Assembly: GCF_000430645.1 (NCBI RefSeq)
Contig: NZ_AUMK01000004.1
Coordinates: forward strand, 496,001 to 560,000
Length of the DNA: 64,000 bases
Reading direction: 5' to 3'
Source: Aquimarina latercula DSM 2041
GTDB taxonomy: Bacteria > Bacteroidota > Bacteroidia > Flavobacteriales > Flavobacteriaceae
Shown here: piece by piece, positions 1 to 9,656 of the stretch
Layout: each line of letters opens with the position of its first letter
Position numbering within the stretch: position 1 is the stretch's first letter
Notes under the pieces: generated by a model
Told to the model about the DNA's origin: nothing
Seen by the model: only the letters and a program-made list of their open reading frames with translations
Database searches by the model: none
Program-made: the position numbers and the translations under genes

Positions 1-816
1 ATAAACGGCCGGTTTTTAGCACTATTGATCTCAGGAATGTTAATTAGCTACTTTAGTGTTTCTAAAATTCTTGATTATCTAATTATCCATTATGAACTGT
101 ACGTTTGGGCAGCATTTTTTGGAATGATTATAGGATCAATATACTACATAACCAAAAATTTTGATGAGTGGAATAAACGCAATATATGTTTTATTATCAT
201 AGGTACTATAGTCGGAATAAGTATTAGTTTACTTGAACCTGCAAAGGAAAATGACAACTTATTCTTTGTCTTTTTTTGTGGTATAGTCGGAGTTTCTGGT
301 ATGACACTACCTGGATTATCAGGCTCTTTTATCTTAATCTTATTTGGTAATTATGTGTTATTATTAGTAGATGCTGTAAATGCTTTATATGACACTATAG
401 CTGATTTAATACGGTGGGATTTATCTTTTATGGAAAATGCTAAAAGGTTACGATTGCTCCAAGTTCTTGTAGTATTTAGTTTAGGCTCTATAACTGGCCT
501 AGTTACATTATCGCACTTTTTAGGATATGTATTAAAGCATTACAAAAATGCAACTTTTGCTGCTATTATTGGTTTTATAACCGGTTCTTTAGGAGTTGTT
601 TGGCCATGGAAACATAAAATGTATAAAAAAAATGATCTAGGAGAAATATTGATCGATGCACAAGGAAATCCCATACTGGACAACTACGATCGCTACCTTC
701 CAGATCTTACAATAATACCAACCTATGCTGCTTTCTTTTTTATTTTAGTGGGTATAGGGATTGTCCTTTGGTTGGAATGGTATGGCGAGAAAACATTAAA
801 AACCAAACCAACATGA
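1..816 (+). CDS. DUF368 family membrane protein (C-terminal part, cut by window edge)
   Basis: The reading frame is open from the first base, so the true start lies outside the window. The visible 271 residues are very hydrophobic, with several membrane segments and the glycine-rich stretch GMTLPGLSGSFILILFGNY, which is typical of DUF368 proteins. Members of this family (PopT-type) are implicated in moving undecaprenyl phosphate back across the inner membrane for reuse in envelope polymer synthesis; applying that role here is inference. The stop codon overlaps the aroE start in an ATGA arrangement, so the two genes are probably cotranscribed and translationally coupled. Confidence 0.85.
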   Translation: MNGRFLALLISGMLISYFSVSKILDYLIIHYELYVWAAFFGMIIGSIYYITKNFDEWNKRNICFIIIGTIVGISISLLEPAKENDNLFFVFFCGIVGVSGMTLPGLSGSFILILFGNYVLLLVDAVNALYDTIADLIRWDLSFMENAKRLRLLQVLVVFSLGSITGLVTLSHFLGYVLKHYKNATFAAIIGFITGSLGVVWPWKHKMYKKNDLGEILIDAQGNPILDNYDRYLPDLTIIPTYAAFFFILVGIGIVLWLEWYGEKTLKTKPT

Positions 817-1541
817 ACACATACGGATTATTAGGTAGAGATATCGGTTATTCATTTTCTAGAAACTATTTTTCTAACAAATTCGCAAATGAAAATCTGG
901 ATTGTTCTTATCAAAATTTTGATATCAAAACGATCGATGATTTAAGAACTATAATACAAGATTCAGATATCAAAGGAATGAATGTAACCATACCTTATAA
1001 AGAAGAAGTAATCCCCTTCTTAGATTCATTGGATCCTACTGCCAAAGAAATTGGTGCTGTAAATGTAATTAAGTTTAACAAAGACGGAAAACTAACAGGT
1101 TATAACAGTGACTATTACGGTTTTACAGAATCTTTAAAGCCATTATTAAATGAAAAGATTAAAAAAGCTCTAATCCTAGGAACCGGAGGAGCATCGAAAG
1201 CAATTGCTTTTGCATTAAATAAATTAAATATAAAACACAACTTTGTATCTCGAAACCCTGATTTCAAAGAATTGAGCTACAATGATCTAGATGAAGATAT
1301 TATTAGAGAATTTAAATTAATTATAAATTGTACTCCATTGGGGACACACCCTAATGTAGAAAGTCACCCAAACATTCCTTTTGAATATTTAAGTGAACAT
1401 CACGTTTTATACGATCTTATTTACAATCCAAAAGAAACCACCTTTATGAAAAAAGGAAAAGAATATGGAGCGAAAACTAGTAATGGTTTACGTATGCTAA
1501 TACTCCAAGCCGAGAAATCTTGGGAGATCTGGAATCAATAA
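813..1541 (+). CDS. aroE: Shikimate dehydrogenase AroE
   Basis: This enzyme reduces 3-dehydroshikimate to shikimate with NADPH in aromatic amino acid synthesis. The 242-residue protein carries the family motifs in order: GYSFS near residue 12 (shikimate binding), NVTIPYK at 57-63 with the catalytic Lys63, GAVN at 81-84, NSD at 98-100, and the nucleotide-binding loop GTGGASKA at 123-130. The C-terminus has NGLRMLILQAEKSWEIW. I chose the ATG that overlaps the upstream stop (ATGA). An in-frame TTG 45 bases earlier would add residues inside the DUF368 gene that do not match the family start. Confidence 0.96.
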   Translation: MNTYGLLGRDIGYSFSRNYFSNKFANENLDCSYQNFDIKTIDDLRTIIQDSDIKGMNVTIPYKEEVIPFLDSLDPTAKEIGAVNVIKFNKDGKLTGYNSDYYGFTESLKPLLNEKIKKALILGTGGASKAIAFALNKLNIKHNFVSRNPDFKELSYNDLDEDIIREFKLIINCTPLGTHPNVESHPNIPFEYLSEHHVLYDLIYNPKETTFMKKGKEYGAKTSNGLRMLILQAEKSWEIWNQ

Positions 1542-1680
1542 TTTTTCATTTCCTATATCAGAATTATTATATAATTCCTACAAATGTAATTCCTAAAACA
1601 GCTCATTTGCTTTGAGTTTATATAAGATGTTAGTATCTTAGTCAATCGTTAAGCTCAGACAAACAAAAACATTTTATATA

Positions 1681-3711
1681 ATGTCCACACACGATAACCT
1701 GCCAGAAGCAGATGGAAACGAAGAGAACAATACAAAGGCTATAGAAGAAAAAACTGTCACAGAAGTTACTGAATCACAGTCAACTCAAGACGATCTATCT
1801 GAAAAAACTACTGTAAAAGAAAAGACTGCTACAGAAGAACTACCTGCAGAAGAACCATCTACCGAAGAAATTACAGCTACTGAAGAAATAAAAAAAGAAG
1901 AAGTTATCTCTGATTCTGAAAATGAGATCCAAAATGAGATGGATCAGGCAGTAGCAAAAGATAGTGAGGATGAAAGCAAGTTAGAGCGACACGATATAGA
2001 AAAAAAAGACTATCATGCAATGAGCAAAGATGAGCTCATATCTGAATTACGCCACCTTATTAAAAGCGAAAAGATCCAGGCAATAAAGGAGCATGTGGAG
2101 GAAATTAAAACTGAATTTAATGCTAAGTTTAATGAGGAAGTAGAGCAGAAAAAAGATGAATTTTTAGCAGATGGCGGTAATATAATTGACTTCTACTACT
2201 CTACTCCATTAAAAAAAGAGTTTAATTCTGTTTATTTTGATTATAAAGAAAAAAGAAATGCATATTACCAAAATTTAAAGAAAGATCTACAAGTTAATCT
2301 TCAAAAAAGATTGGATATAATTGAAGAATTAAAAGGGCTATTAAATGTAGAAGAAAACATTAATACTACATATAACCACTTTAAGGAAATAAAAGAAAGA
2401 TGGCATAATGCGGGTCCTATTCCAAGAGATAAGTATAATACAGTTTGGAACACATACCATCATCACACAGAGAACTTTTATGATTTTCTTCATCTAAACA
2501 GAGATTTTAGAGATCTGGATTTCAAACATAATTTAGAGCAAAAACTTAAGATTATTGAGCGTGCCACAGAATTAGCTCAGGAAACTGATGTAAATAGGGC
2601 ATTTAGAGAATTGCAAATTCTGCATAAAATGTGGAAAGAAGATTTGGGCCCAGTAGCTAAAGAATATAGAGAACCTATATGGGAAAAATTTAGTGCTCTT
2701 ACTAAAAAGATACACGAAAACCGTCAAGATTTCTTTAAAATACAAGATAAAGTTTACGAAAAAAACCTAGAAGTAAAACAAGAAATTATTTCTAAGATCA
2801 TCAACGTAGCTTCCGATCATCCAAAAAATCATGGCGGATGGCAACAAAAAATCAAAGAAATAGAGGCTCTAAGGGAAGAATTCTTTCAAGCTGGAAAAGT
2901 ACCTTCTAATGCTAATGAAGAAACTTGGAGTCAATTTAAAAGTACGGTAAGAGATTTTAACAGAAATAAAAATGCATTCTATAAAGGTCTTAAGAAAGAT
3001 CAGTTCGAAAACCTAAATAAGAAAATGGAACTCATCAAAATCGCTGAAGATAATAAGGATAGTGATGATTTTTCTATAACTACACCGCTAATGAAAAAAA
3101 TTCAAGCGGATTGGAAAAAAATAGGTCACGTTCCTAGAAAAGACAGCGATAGAATATGGAAACGATTTAAAGATGCCTGTAATTCTTATTTTGATCGAAT
3201 CCACGCTGAAAAAAATGAAGCTAATAAAGAAGAAGTTGCTTCTTATGAGAAAAAATTAGCGCACATAGAAGCACTTAAAGAACTAAAATTATCTGGTGAT
3301 CCCGAAACTGATCTTACTACAATCAAAGAAAACATTAACGTTTGGAAGAGCCTAGGTAGAGTTCCTTACAAAAAGAAAAACATAGAATCTGATTATAATA
3401 AGGTCTTAGACACCTTTTTTGAACAACTAAATCTTAGTAGACAGCAAACTGAGATGATTAAGTATGAAAACAAACTTAGTTCTCTTGCCAATCAATCAGA
3501 TGATAGAGCACTTAGAAATGAGCAAAACTTCATTCGTAAAAAAATAGATGAAGTTCATGGTGAAATTCGCCAATTAGAAAATAATCTACAATTTTTTAAA
3601 CACGCAGATGATAACAACCCTCTGGTAATAGAGGTAAAGAAAAACATTGGAAAACATAAAGACAGTTTACAAGTCTGGAAAAACAAGCTTAAAAAAATTA
3701 AAGAATTATAA
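1681..3711 (+). CDS. DUF349 repeat protein
   Basis: The 676-residue protein begins with a Glu/Thr-rich low-complexity acidic segment (about residues 1-115), followed by a long charged helical region. At least five copies of a DUF349-like pattern are visible, each centred on a Trp followed by a G-x-(V/I)-P type motif. They lie near residues 241, 318, 400, 478 and 555, for example WHNAGPIPRDKYNTVW and WKKIGHVPRKDSDRIW. There is no signal peptide or membrane segment, so it should be cytoplasmic. DUF349 proteins are common in Bacteroidota and their function is not established. The methyltransferase gene starts 3 bases after its stop. Confidence 0.88.
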   Translation: MSTHDNLPEADGNEENNTKAIEEKTVTEVTESQSTQDDLSEKTTVKEKTATEELPAEEPSTEEITATEEIKKEEVISDSENEIQNEMDQAVAKDSEDESKLERHDIEKKDYHAMSKDELISELRHLIKSEKIQAIKEHVEEIKTEFNAKFNEEVEQKKDEFLADGGNIIDFYYSTPLKKEFNSVYFDYKEKRNAYYQNLKKDLQVNLQKRLDIIEELKGLLNVEENINTTYNHFKEIKERWHNAGPIPRDKYNTVWNTYHHHTENFYDFLHLNRDFRDLDFKHNLEQKLKIIERATELAQETDVNRAFRELQILHKMWKEDLGPVAKEYREPIWEKFSALTKKIHENRQDFFKIQDKVYEKNLEVKQEIISKIINVASDHPKNHGGWQQKIKEIEALREEFFQAGKVPSNANEETWSQFKSTVRDFNRNKNAFYKGLKKDQFENLNKKMELIKIAEDNKDSDDFSITTPLMKKIQADWKKIGHVPRKDSDRIWKRFKDACNSYFDRIHAEKNEANKEEVASYEKKLAHIEALKELKLSGDPETDLTTIKENINVWKSLGRVPYKKKNIESDYNKVLDTFFEQLNLSRQQTEMIKYENKLSSLANQSDDRALRNEQNFIRKKIDEVHGEIRQLENNLQFFKHADDNNPLVIEVKKNIGKHKDSLQVWKNKLKKIKEL

Positions 3712-3714
3712 TCT

Positions 3715-4341
3715 ATGAATTGTGCTCTTTGTGGATCAGAAACCGTAGAATTTTCTGTTACCGAAAAAAGAGGCTATTATCAGTGTACTCATTGTGATGG
3801 GATTGGAATGTATCCATCATATTTTCTATCTAGTATAGATGAAAAAAACAGGTATGATACTCATAACAATGATGTGACGGACGTTGGTTATCAAAATTTT
3901 GTGTCCCCCATAGTGAATTCCATTACAGATGAATATAAAAAAGAACATAATGGTCTGGATTTTGGAAGCGGTAGTGGTCCTGTGATCACTTCGATGTTAA
4001 GAAATATAGGATACAATATCACTACATATGATCCATTTTTTGATCCAAATCCAAAAGCATTAGACCAAACCTATGATTACATTGCATGTTGTGAAGTAAT
4101 GGAACACTTTTACAATCCAAATCAAGAGTTCAAATTATTACACTCCTTATTACAGGAAAAAGGAAGTTTATATTGTAAAACCTATCTTTATAACCGATCT
4201 ATTGATTTTAATTCTTGGTGGTATAAAAATGATCCGACCCACGTATTCTTCTACACACAAAAAACTTTAAATTGGATTAAAACCAACTATCATTTTAATG
4301 ATCTATCAGTTTCCGATAAATTAATATGTTTCAAAAAATAA
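3715..4341 (+). CDS. Class I SAM-dependent methyltransferase with zinc-ribbon-like N-terminus
   Basis: The 208-residue protein starts with two CxxC pairs (Cys3/Cys6 and Cys24/Cys27), which look like a small zinc ribbon. A methyltransferase domain follows, with the SAM-binding glycine motif LDFGSGSGP at 81-89 and the later motif CCEVMEHF. This layout resembles Methyltransf_23-type proteins. The substrate cannot be told from the sequence. The start lies 3 bases after the DUF349 gene, so the two are almost certainly one transcript. Confidence 0.82.
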   Translation: MNCALCGSETVEFSVTEKRGYYQCTHCDGIGMYPSYFLSSIDEKNRYDTHNNDVTDVGYQNFVSPIVNSITDEYKKEHNGLDFGSGSGPVITSMLRNIGYNITTYDPFFDPNPKALDQTYDYIACCEVMEHFYNPNQEFKLLHSLLQEKGSLYCKTYLYNRSIDFNSWWYKNDPTHVFFYTQKTLNWIKTNYHFNDLSVSDKLICFKK

Positions 4342-4607
4342 GTTTTTAAAACATGTATTAAAATTATTGGCACAGGGTGTTAGTATATAACCACTTCTAA
4401 ATCTTATCAACACGAAAACGTTTGAGTAAAAAAACAATCAAATTAATACTCAATTATTGCTTAAATTAGTAAATCATCATTTTTTAAACTAAAAAAGTAT
4501 CACCTCTTTAACAAAAACCACCTAATCAAATCAATATGACAATATAAATCACAACTTCTGAAAGAAGTATAAAATTTCACACAAACACAATTCAAACACT
4601 AAAACTT
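4342..4607. other. Intergenic leader region of the amylase gene
   Basis: These 266 bases hold no gene that I can support. The region is AT-rich and presumably contains the promoter of the amylase gene. It includes a short perfect palindrome (aaacgttt, 4416-4423) of the kind found at LacI-type operators. I could not find the conserved GTAAA-box element that precedes the susC genes here, so the amylase may be controlled separately from the two SusCD operons. Confidence 0.4.
4416..4423. promoter_or_regulatory. Short palindrome, possible LacI-type operator
   Basis: The 8-base perfect palindrome aaacgttt lies about 185 bases before the amylase start, downstream of a ttggca...tatata stretch. LacI-family regulators often bind sites with a central CG inside A/T arms. 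An 8-base palindrome can easily occur by chance, and no LacI gene is present in the window. Confidence 0.18.
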
Positions 4608-7600
4608 ATGAAAAACTCACTACCTAAACTTCTAGGCATAATATGTCTATGGAGTCTATTTCTCAATTCTAACATTCTAACAGCGCAGACTGATTTTAGA
4701 GAAGAAACAATTTATTTTTTAATGACCTCTAGATTTTTCGATGGAGATTCTAGTAATAATGCAGCAACAGAATGGTCCTCGTACAATCCTGATCCAACAA
4801 TAAATCCAACAATTACGGATCCAGAAGATGTAACTTGGAAAGGAGATTTTAAAGGGTTAATCCAAAAACTAGATTATATTAAAGATCTCGGGTTTACCGC
4901 TATTTGGATAACACCAATTGTACACAACAGAAGCCCTTTAGATTATCACGGGTATCACGCATGGGATTTTACGAAAGTAGATCCTCGATTAGAGTCTCCC
5001 GGAGCTACCTTTCAAGATTTAATAAATGAAATTCATGCTCGTGATATGAAAATTGTTCTAGATGTTGTAACCAATCACGCCGGTCGTTTTGGTATAAAGG
5101 ATGTCGCTGAGATAAAATATAATACAGATCCAACAAAACCTTGGTACGCTCCAGATAATCCTAATTGGGAATATGACGGTTTAACTCCTAATCCAGAAGA
5201 TGGTTTAATATGGAGTAGAGCGAATTTACAAAAAATGCCTCCACCATATAATCAAGATCTGTCCGCTTACAATTTCCCTGGCAAAGAAAGCTATGTTGAT
5301 ACATCTGATCCGGATTGGTACCATCATTCTGGAAATGGTTTTGCGCAAGGATTTGATGATATAGAAAATTTACAAAACAGAGCACTAGCTGGTGATACAC
5401 CTGATCTTAATACAGGTAGTCAAGTGGTTAGAGATTATCTTGTAAATGCCTATGCCACGTATATAAATATGGGAGTAGATGCTTTTCGTTGGGATACCGT
5501 TAAACATATGAGCAGAGAGGATATTATTTATTTTTACGATGCATTTAAAGCTATCAACCCCGATCTATTTATTTTTGGAGAAGTAGCACAAAAACGTCAC
5601 GAACTACATCCTGTTGATGAAACTAACCCACATTATTATACTTGGAGAGGAGAAGTTAATAATTCAGAACCTTTAGATCTTGCTGTAATAGATTTTTTCG
5701 GAGAAGCCACTTTTCACGGTACTTTTGAAGAAGGACAATCTTTTCCAACAGTAAAAGCAGCTGCAAGATATGATAATCTATATAGCGACCCTTCTACCTT
5801 AGTTACTTGGTTAGACAATCATGATTTTGGCCCAAATAATGACTGGAATAGACGTTATGGTGGATCTGATGAGAATTTAGCTGCTTGCATGAATTTCATG
5901 TTCACTTGGAGAGGAATCCCGACCGTATATTACGGAACAGAAATGCGATTTAAAGCCGGAGAGTTTAATGATATTCATGACGCATCTGGAATCGAAAAAT
6001 CCATCAATGAAACCGGTAGAGCATACTATGGAGATGTTATTGATCAAGCTTCTAATCATCAGATATACCAACATATTAAAAAACTAAATGCTATTAGAAA
6101 AGCTGTTCCCGCTTTACAAAAAGGAAGTTGGGATTGGAAAGAAGCTCCCGGAAATGCTGTATCCTATCGAAGAATATATCAAAATAGTGAAGTTGCGGTA
6201 GGGTTAGCAAAAGATGGAGATGCATCATTCTCTATTTCAGGAATGACAAATGGTTTATATAGAGATGCAGTTACTGGTCGTGAAATTGCAGCACAAAATG
6301 GGATATTAAACTTTACAGTAACTTCTGGATCAGCAGGAATTTATGTGTTAAATGGACCTGGACTTATTGGAGGTTGCGGAGGTGGTTTTTTCGAAAATTG
6401 CGTTAATGGCCCTAGCAATCCTGTTGTTATTATTAATCCTAATATTACAAATTCTGAAGATCCTATTCAGGTTACTCTTGAAGGTGTAGGTGGTGCTGGA
6501 GCTCCTTATGCTATTTATTACACTACTGATGGTTCTAATCCTAATGCTTCTAGCATTGCTTATAATAGTTCATTTACTATTACCGAATCGACTACTATAA
6601 AAGCAGTTACTTTTGATAAAGATGGTACTGCTTCTGATATTATTACACAAAACTATCGAATTGGCCCCATAGAAGGATTACACGTTTATTTAAAAAAACC
6701 ATCTTCTTGGTCTCAAGTAAATGTACATTATTGGAATGAATCGCCAGACGTTTTACCTCCAAGCAATTGGCCAGGACCTCAGATGAATCGAATAGACAAC
6801 TCTGAATGGTATGAATATATTTTCGAAGGAGTACAAAGCACTAACCTATTATTTAATGATAATGGTGGTGCTAAAACAGATGATTTAAGTAGAAATAAAG
6901 ATGGTTGGTATGATAATGGTATATGGTACGATACGGATCCAAGAATTACAGGAAATACGCCTCCAATAATATCCATGTCACCTGAAGGTGGATCTTTTAA
7001 TATTGGAGAAACCGTAAGTATATCATTAAGCGCTACAGATAATAATCCACAAGGAATAGAAATCTATTATACTTTAAATGGTGATGAACCTTCTATTTCT
7101 TCAGATAAGTATACTGCCCCATTAAGTATTACATCTGACACAACTATACGTGCTATTGCATACGATGTAGAAGGACTATCTTCTCAAATTATCAGTAATT
7201 CATTTACTTTTTCAGATAATACATCTGATTCAATGACAATATATTTTAAAGGTTCATTATCTAATCCAACTATTTACTACTGGAATACAACTCCAATTAA
7301 CGCAACAGTTCCTTGGCCTGGTGTAACAATGAATAATATTGGTAATGAATGGTATTCTTTAAAACTTGAAGGAATTAATTGTTCTAATATAATTTTCAGT
7401 AATAATGGAATATCGCAAACACAAGATCTACAAAGATGCGGAGATGGATGGTATTACAATGGAACTTGGTATGATAGTAACCCTGAAGTAAGTCAAGACT
7501 TAACAGTGTACTTTAAATCAGACTCATATACATCTCCAACTATTTATTTTTGGAATGCTACTCCTTCTAACTCAACAACTGGTTGGCCAGGAGAACCTAT

Positions 7601-8054
7601 GACATTAGCGACAGATGGTTGGTACCGATATACATTACCAAATACTTCTTGCTCTAATTTTATTTTTAGTAATAGTGGGGTTTCTCAAACACCAGATCTA
7701 AATCGTTGTCAAAATGGGTGGTATTATAATGGAACCTGGCACGATCAAAATCCAGATGCAATAAGGTTAAATGATACTAATATTAAAGATGAAACATTAG
7801 ATAAGAATATTAAAATATTTCCTAATCCTATAACCGAAAACTCTGTATTACAATTAGAAATACTAAAGAATAGAAGTGACGTAAGGATAGAACTTATTAA
7901 TTTATATGGAGCTTCTCAAACTATTATTAATACAAAAGTAAGCTTAGGAAAGCACCAATATAAACTGGCAGAAAAATCTCTAGCAAGTGGTATTTATTTT
8001 TGTAAAATAACTATTGACGGTAAGTCTTCTACTAGAAAAATTTTAAAACAATAA
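4608..8054 (+). CDS. Secreted GH13 alpha-amylase with three CBM26-like modules and T9SS sorting domain
   Basis: This large enzyme (1148 residues) should hydrolyse alpha-1,4-glucans at or outside the cell surface. A signal peptide (about 1-26, ending ILTAQ) precedes a GH13 catalytic domain (about 30-520) with DVVTNH at 152-157. The expected nucleophile is Asp296 in DAFRWD, the acid/base Glu325 in FGEV, and the third acid Asp406 in DNHD. Two chitobiase/FN3-like domains (about 607-683 and 790-870) alternate with starch-binding modules of CBM26 type at about 690-780, 876-960 and 964-1050. Each module has the pattern YYWN..WPG..GWY..IF.N.G..Q..DL..GWYYNGTWYD. The end, from about 1068, is a type A T9SS sorting domain (IKIFPNPI...GIYFCKI...). 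The gene converges on the SusCD cluster, which suggests a SusG-like role. A strong terminator follows. Confidence 0.95.
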   Translation: MKNSLPKLLGIICLWSLFLNSNILTAQTDFREETIYFLMTSRFFDGDSSNNAATEWSSYNPDPTINPTITDPEDVTWKGDFKGLIQKLDYIKDLGFTAIWITPIVHNRSPLDYHGYHAWDFTKVDPRLESPGATFQDLINEIHARDMKIVLDVVTNHAGRFGIKDVAEIKYNTDPTKPWYAPDNPNWEYDGLTPNPEDGLIWSRANLQKMPPPYNQDLSAYNFPGKESYVDTSDPDWYHHSGNGFAQGFDDIENLQNRALAGDTPDLNTGSQVVRDYLVNAYATYINMGVDAFRWDTVKHMSREDIIYFYDAFKAINPDLFIFGEVAQKRHELHPVDETNPHYYTWRGEVNNSEPLDLAVIDFFGEATFHGTFEEGQSFPTVKAAARYDNLYSDPSTLVTWLDNHDFGPNNDWNRRYGGSDENLAACMNFMFTWRGIPTVYYGTEMRFKAGEFNDIHDASGIEKSINETGRAYYGDVIDQASNHQIYQHIKKLNAIRKAVPALQKGSWDWKEAPGNAVSYRRIYQNSEVAVGLAKDGDASFSISGMTNGLYRDAVTGREIAAQNGILNFTVTSGSAGIYVLNGPGLIGGCGGGFFENCVNGPSNPVVIINPNITNSEDPIQVTLEGVGGAGAPYAIYYTTDGSNPNASSIAYNSSFTITESTTIKAVTFDKDGTASDIITQNYRIGPIEGLHVYLKKPSSWSQVNVHYWNESPDVLPPSNWPGPQMNRIDNSEWYEYIFEGVQSTNLLFNDNGGAKTDDLSRNKDGWYDNGIWYDTDPRITGNTPPIISMSPEGGSFNIGETVSISLSATDNNPQGIEIYYTLNGDEPSISSDKYTAPLSITSDTTIRAIAYDVEGLSSQIISNSFTFSDNTSDSMTIYFKGSLSNPTIYYWNTTPINATVPWPGVTMNNIGNEWYSLKLEGINCSNIIFSNNGISQTQDLQRCGDGWYYNGTWYDSNPEVSQDLTVYFKSDSYTSPTIYFWNATPSNSTTGWPGEPMTLATDGWYRYTLPNTSCSNFIFSNSGVSQTPDLNRCQNGWYYNGTWHDQNPDAIRLNDTNIKDETLDKNIKIFPNPITENSVLQLEILKNRSDVRIELINLYGASQTIINTKVSLGKHQYKLAEKSLASGIYFCKITIDGKSSTRKILKQ

Positions 8055-8081
8055 AATTTCAAGAAAAATTCTTTTAAAATT

Positions 8082-8121
8082 AATTACCCGTTTAAAACAA
8101 TATTTAAACGGGTAATTTTTT
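8082..8121 (+). terminator. Rho-independent terminator after the amylase gene
   Basis: A perfect 15-base stem (aattacccgtttaaa paired with tttaaacgggtaatt) with a 6-base loop is followed by a run of T. It begins 28 bases after the amylase stop codon. It would end transcription before the opposing SusCD operon. Confidence 0.9.
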
Positions 8122-8172
8122 GGGATATAAAAAGGATATACACAATCTTCGGTCTTATTTCCCTAAGAGATT

Positions 8173-8257
8173 AAAACTGCCCAGAAAATTATTTTGAATC
8201 AGATTATAGTTCATTCCACTCCGTAGATTTCGTCTGATTATATTTCCAGGCAGTTTT
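8173..8257. repeat. Long imperfect inverted repeat at the convergence of amylase and susD
   Basis: The outer arms aaaactgcc (8173-8181) and ggcagtttt (8249-8257) are perfectly complementary. An inner pair, aatcaga (8197-8203) and tctgatt (8233-8239), is also complementary. The whole could fold into a bulged hairpin of about 85 bases starting just after the susD stop on the minus strand. It may serve as the terminator of the susCD operon, or be a small mobile or palindromic element. No other copy is evident in this window. Confidence 0.5.
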
Positions 8258-8279
8258 GAAAAATATAAAAACTCAACAA

Positions 8280-9644
8280 TTAACTCCCATATCCTGGATT
8301 TTGTATTAAATTCGGATTCGCATCTCTTTCTCTTTGAGGAACTGGCATTACCAAAAAGTTATCATCATAATTCAACGGACCTACAGTACCTTGTAATCTT
8401 TTAATATCGTGCAAAGTAAAACCTTCAAACGCTAGTTCGCGTTTACGTTCATCAATTATATCTTGTAAAGTAACAACTCCAAGTGCTCCAGCATTTGACC
8501 TACCTCTAAGTGCATTAATCTCTACCAAAGGATCTAACCCAATTGCTGTTGTTAATCTGAGATTGGCTTCAGCTCTAATCAAGTGCATTTCTGCAATGCG
8601 TAAAAATGGAATATTAGCAAACTGTGATTGCCATTTGGTTGTAGCAGTCCCGCCAGAAGTTGTATAAAAAAATTGTGATCTATCATCATTTACATCATCA
8701 AAAATATCAAAAAACGAACTATTTATTGACACATCAGGGTTTCCTGATCTACCTCCAAATGCCTGGCCTGCCCAAAAAGTATTCATTTGATTTATACCAT
8801 CTTGACTGGTAACTTGCCAGGCAAAAATATCTTCACTAGAGTCCCCATCATTGTTAAACGCTCCATCATATGTCTCTGTTAGAGAATGTCCGCTATTTTG
8901 TAAAACATCATCAGCGGCATCTCTCGCTCCTGTATAATTGCCTTGTTGCAAATATACTCTAGCTAATAACGCCTGTGCCGCATATCTATCAGCAAATACT
9001 CCATTAGAATCAGGAAGCAAATTGTAAGCATTTTGAAGATCAGAAATCACCTGACCATACATTTCTTCTACAGAATTTCTTAAAGGAGAAGTGATATCAC
9101 TAGGGTTTAATATTGCATCTAATACAATCGGGGCGGCAAGTTGAGAATTGCCTCCAGCTGCATCATATGATTGTCCAAATAATCTCGCTAGATCGAAATA
9201 AACTAAAGCACGAAGAAACTTAGCTTCTCCTTCTACTCTATTTCTTTCTGATTCATCTTCAAATACACTTAAGTTTGCTAATACAATATTAGCCTGATTA
9301 TTAACCTCATAAGCGTTTAACCAATAATCCCTTACGAAAGTATTGTCCGGTACTAGTTGTTTTTCTATTAATTGAGCTGGCTGTTCAAAAGTACCATTCC
9401 AAGAAAGATCTGTATCATTACCAAGTAATTCTGATGCTAAATTTATTTGACCACCGTATGAAACGGCTTGTCCAGCTTCATCATAAATACCTGTTAATAT
9501 ATTTTGCAAATTAGCAGGATTTGATGTAGCTACTTCTGGTAATAAACTTTGTTCAGGTGCTAACTCCAAATTATCCTCACACCCAAAAATCGAAACAATC
9601 AGTGCTGCGATCATTATCAGTTTTATATATTTTAATGTTTTCAT
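8280..9644 (-). CDS. SusD/RagB family outer-membrane lipoprotein (copy 1)
   Basis: SusD proteins sit on the cell surface over a SusC channel and bind oligosaccharides before import. The 454-residue protein has a lipoprotein signal peptide with the lipidated Cys at position 22, followed by Glu-Asp. Acidic residues after the Cys are the surface-export signal known in Bacteroidota. The C-terminal signature is clear (INALRGRSNAG, then ERKRELAFEGFTLHDIKR). It lies 12 bases after its partner susC on the same strand, so the two form one operon. The substrate is inferred to be an alpha-glucan only because of the neighbouring amylase. Confidence 0.93.
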   Translation of the reverse strand: MKTLKYIKLIMIAALIVSIFGCEDNLELAPEQSLLPEVATSNPANLQNILTGIYDEAGQAVSYGGQINLASELLGNDTDLSWNGTFEQPAQLIEKQLVPDNTFVRDYWLNAYEVNNQANIVLANLSVFEDESERNRVEGEAKFLRALVYFDLARLFGQSYDAAGGNSQLAAPIVLDAILNPSDITSPLRNSVEEMYGQVISDLQNAYNLLPDSNGVFADRYAAQALLARVYLQQGNYTGARDAADDVLQNSGHSLTETYDGAFNNDGDSSEDIFAWQVTSQDGINQMNTFWAGQAFGGRSGNPDVSINSSFFDIFDDVNDDRSQFFYTTSGGTATTKWQSQFANIPFLRIAEMHLIRAEANLRLTTAIGLDPLVEINALRGRSNAGALGVVTLQDIIDERKRELAFEGFTLHDIKRLQGTVGPLNYDDNFLVMPVPQRERDANPNLIQNPGYGS

Positions 9645-9656
9645 ATCAATACGTTT

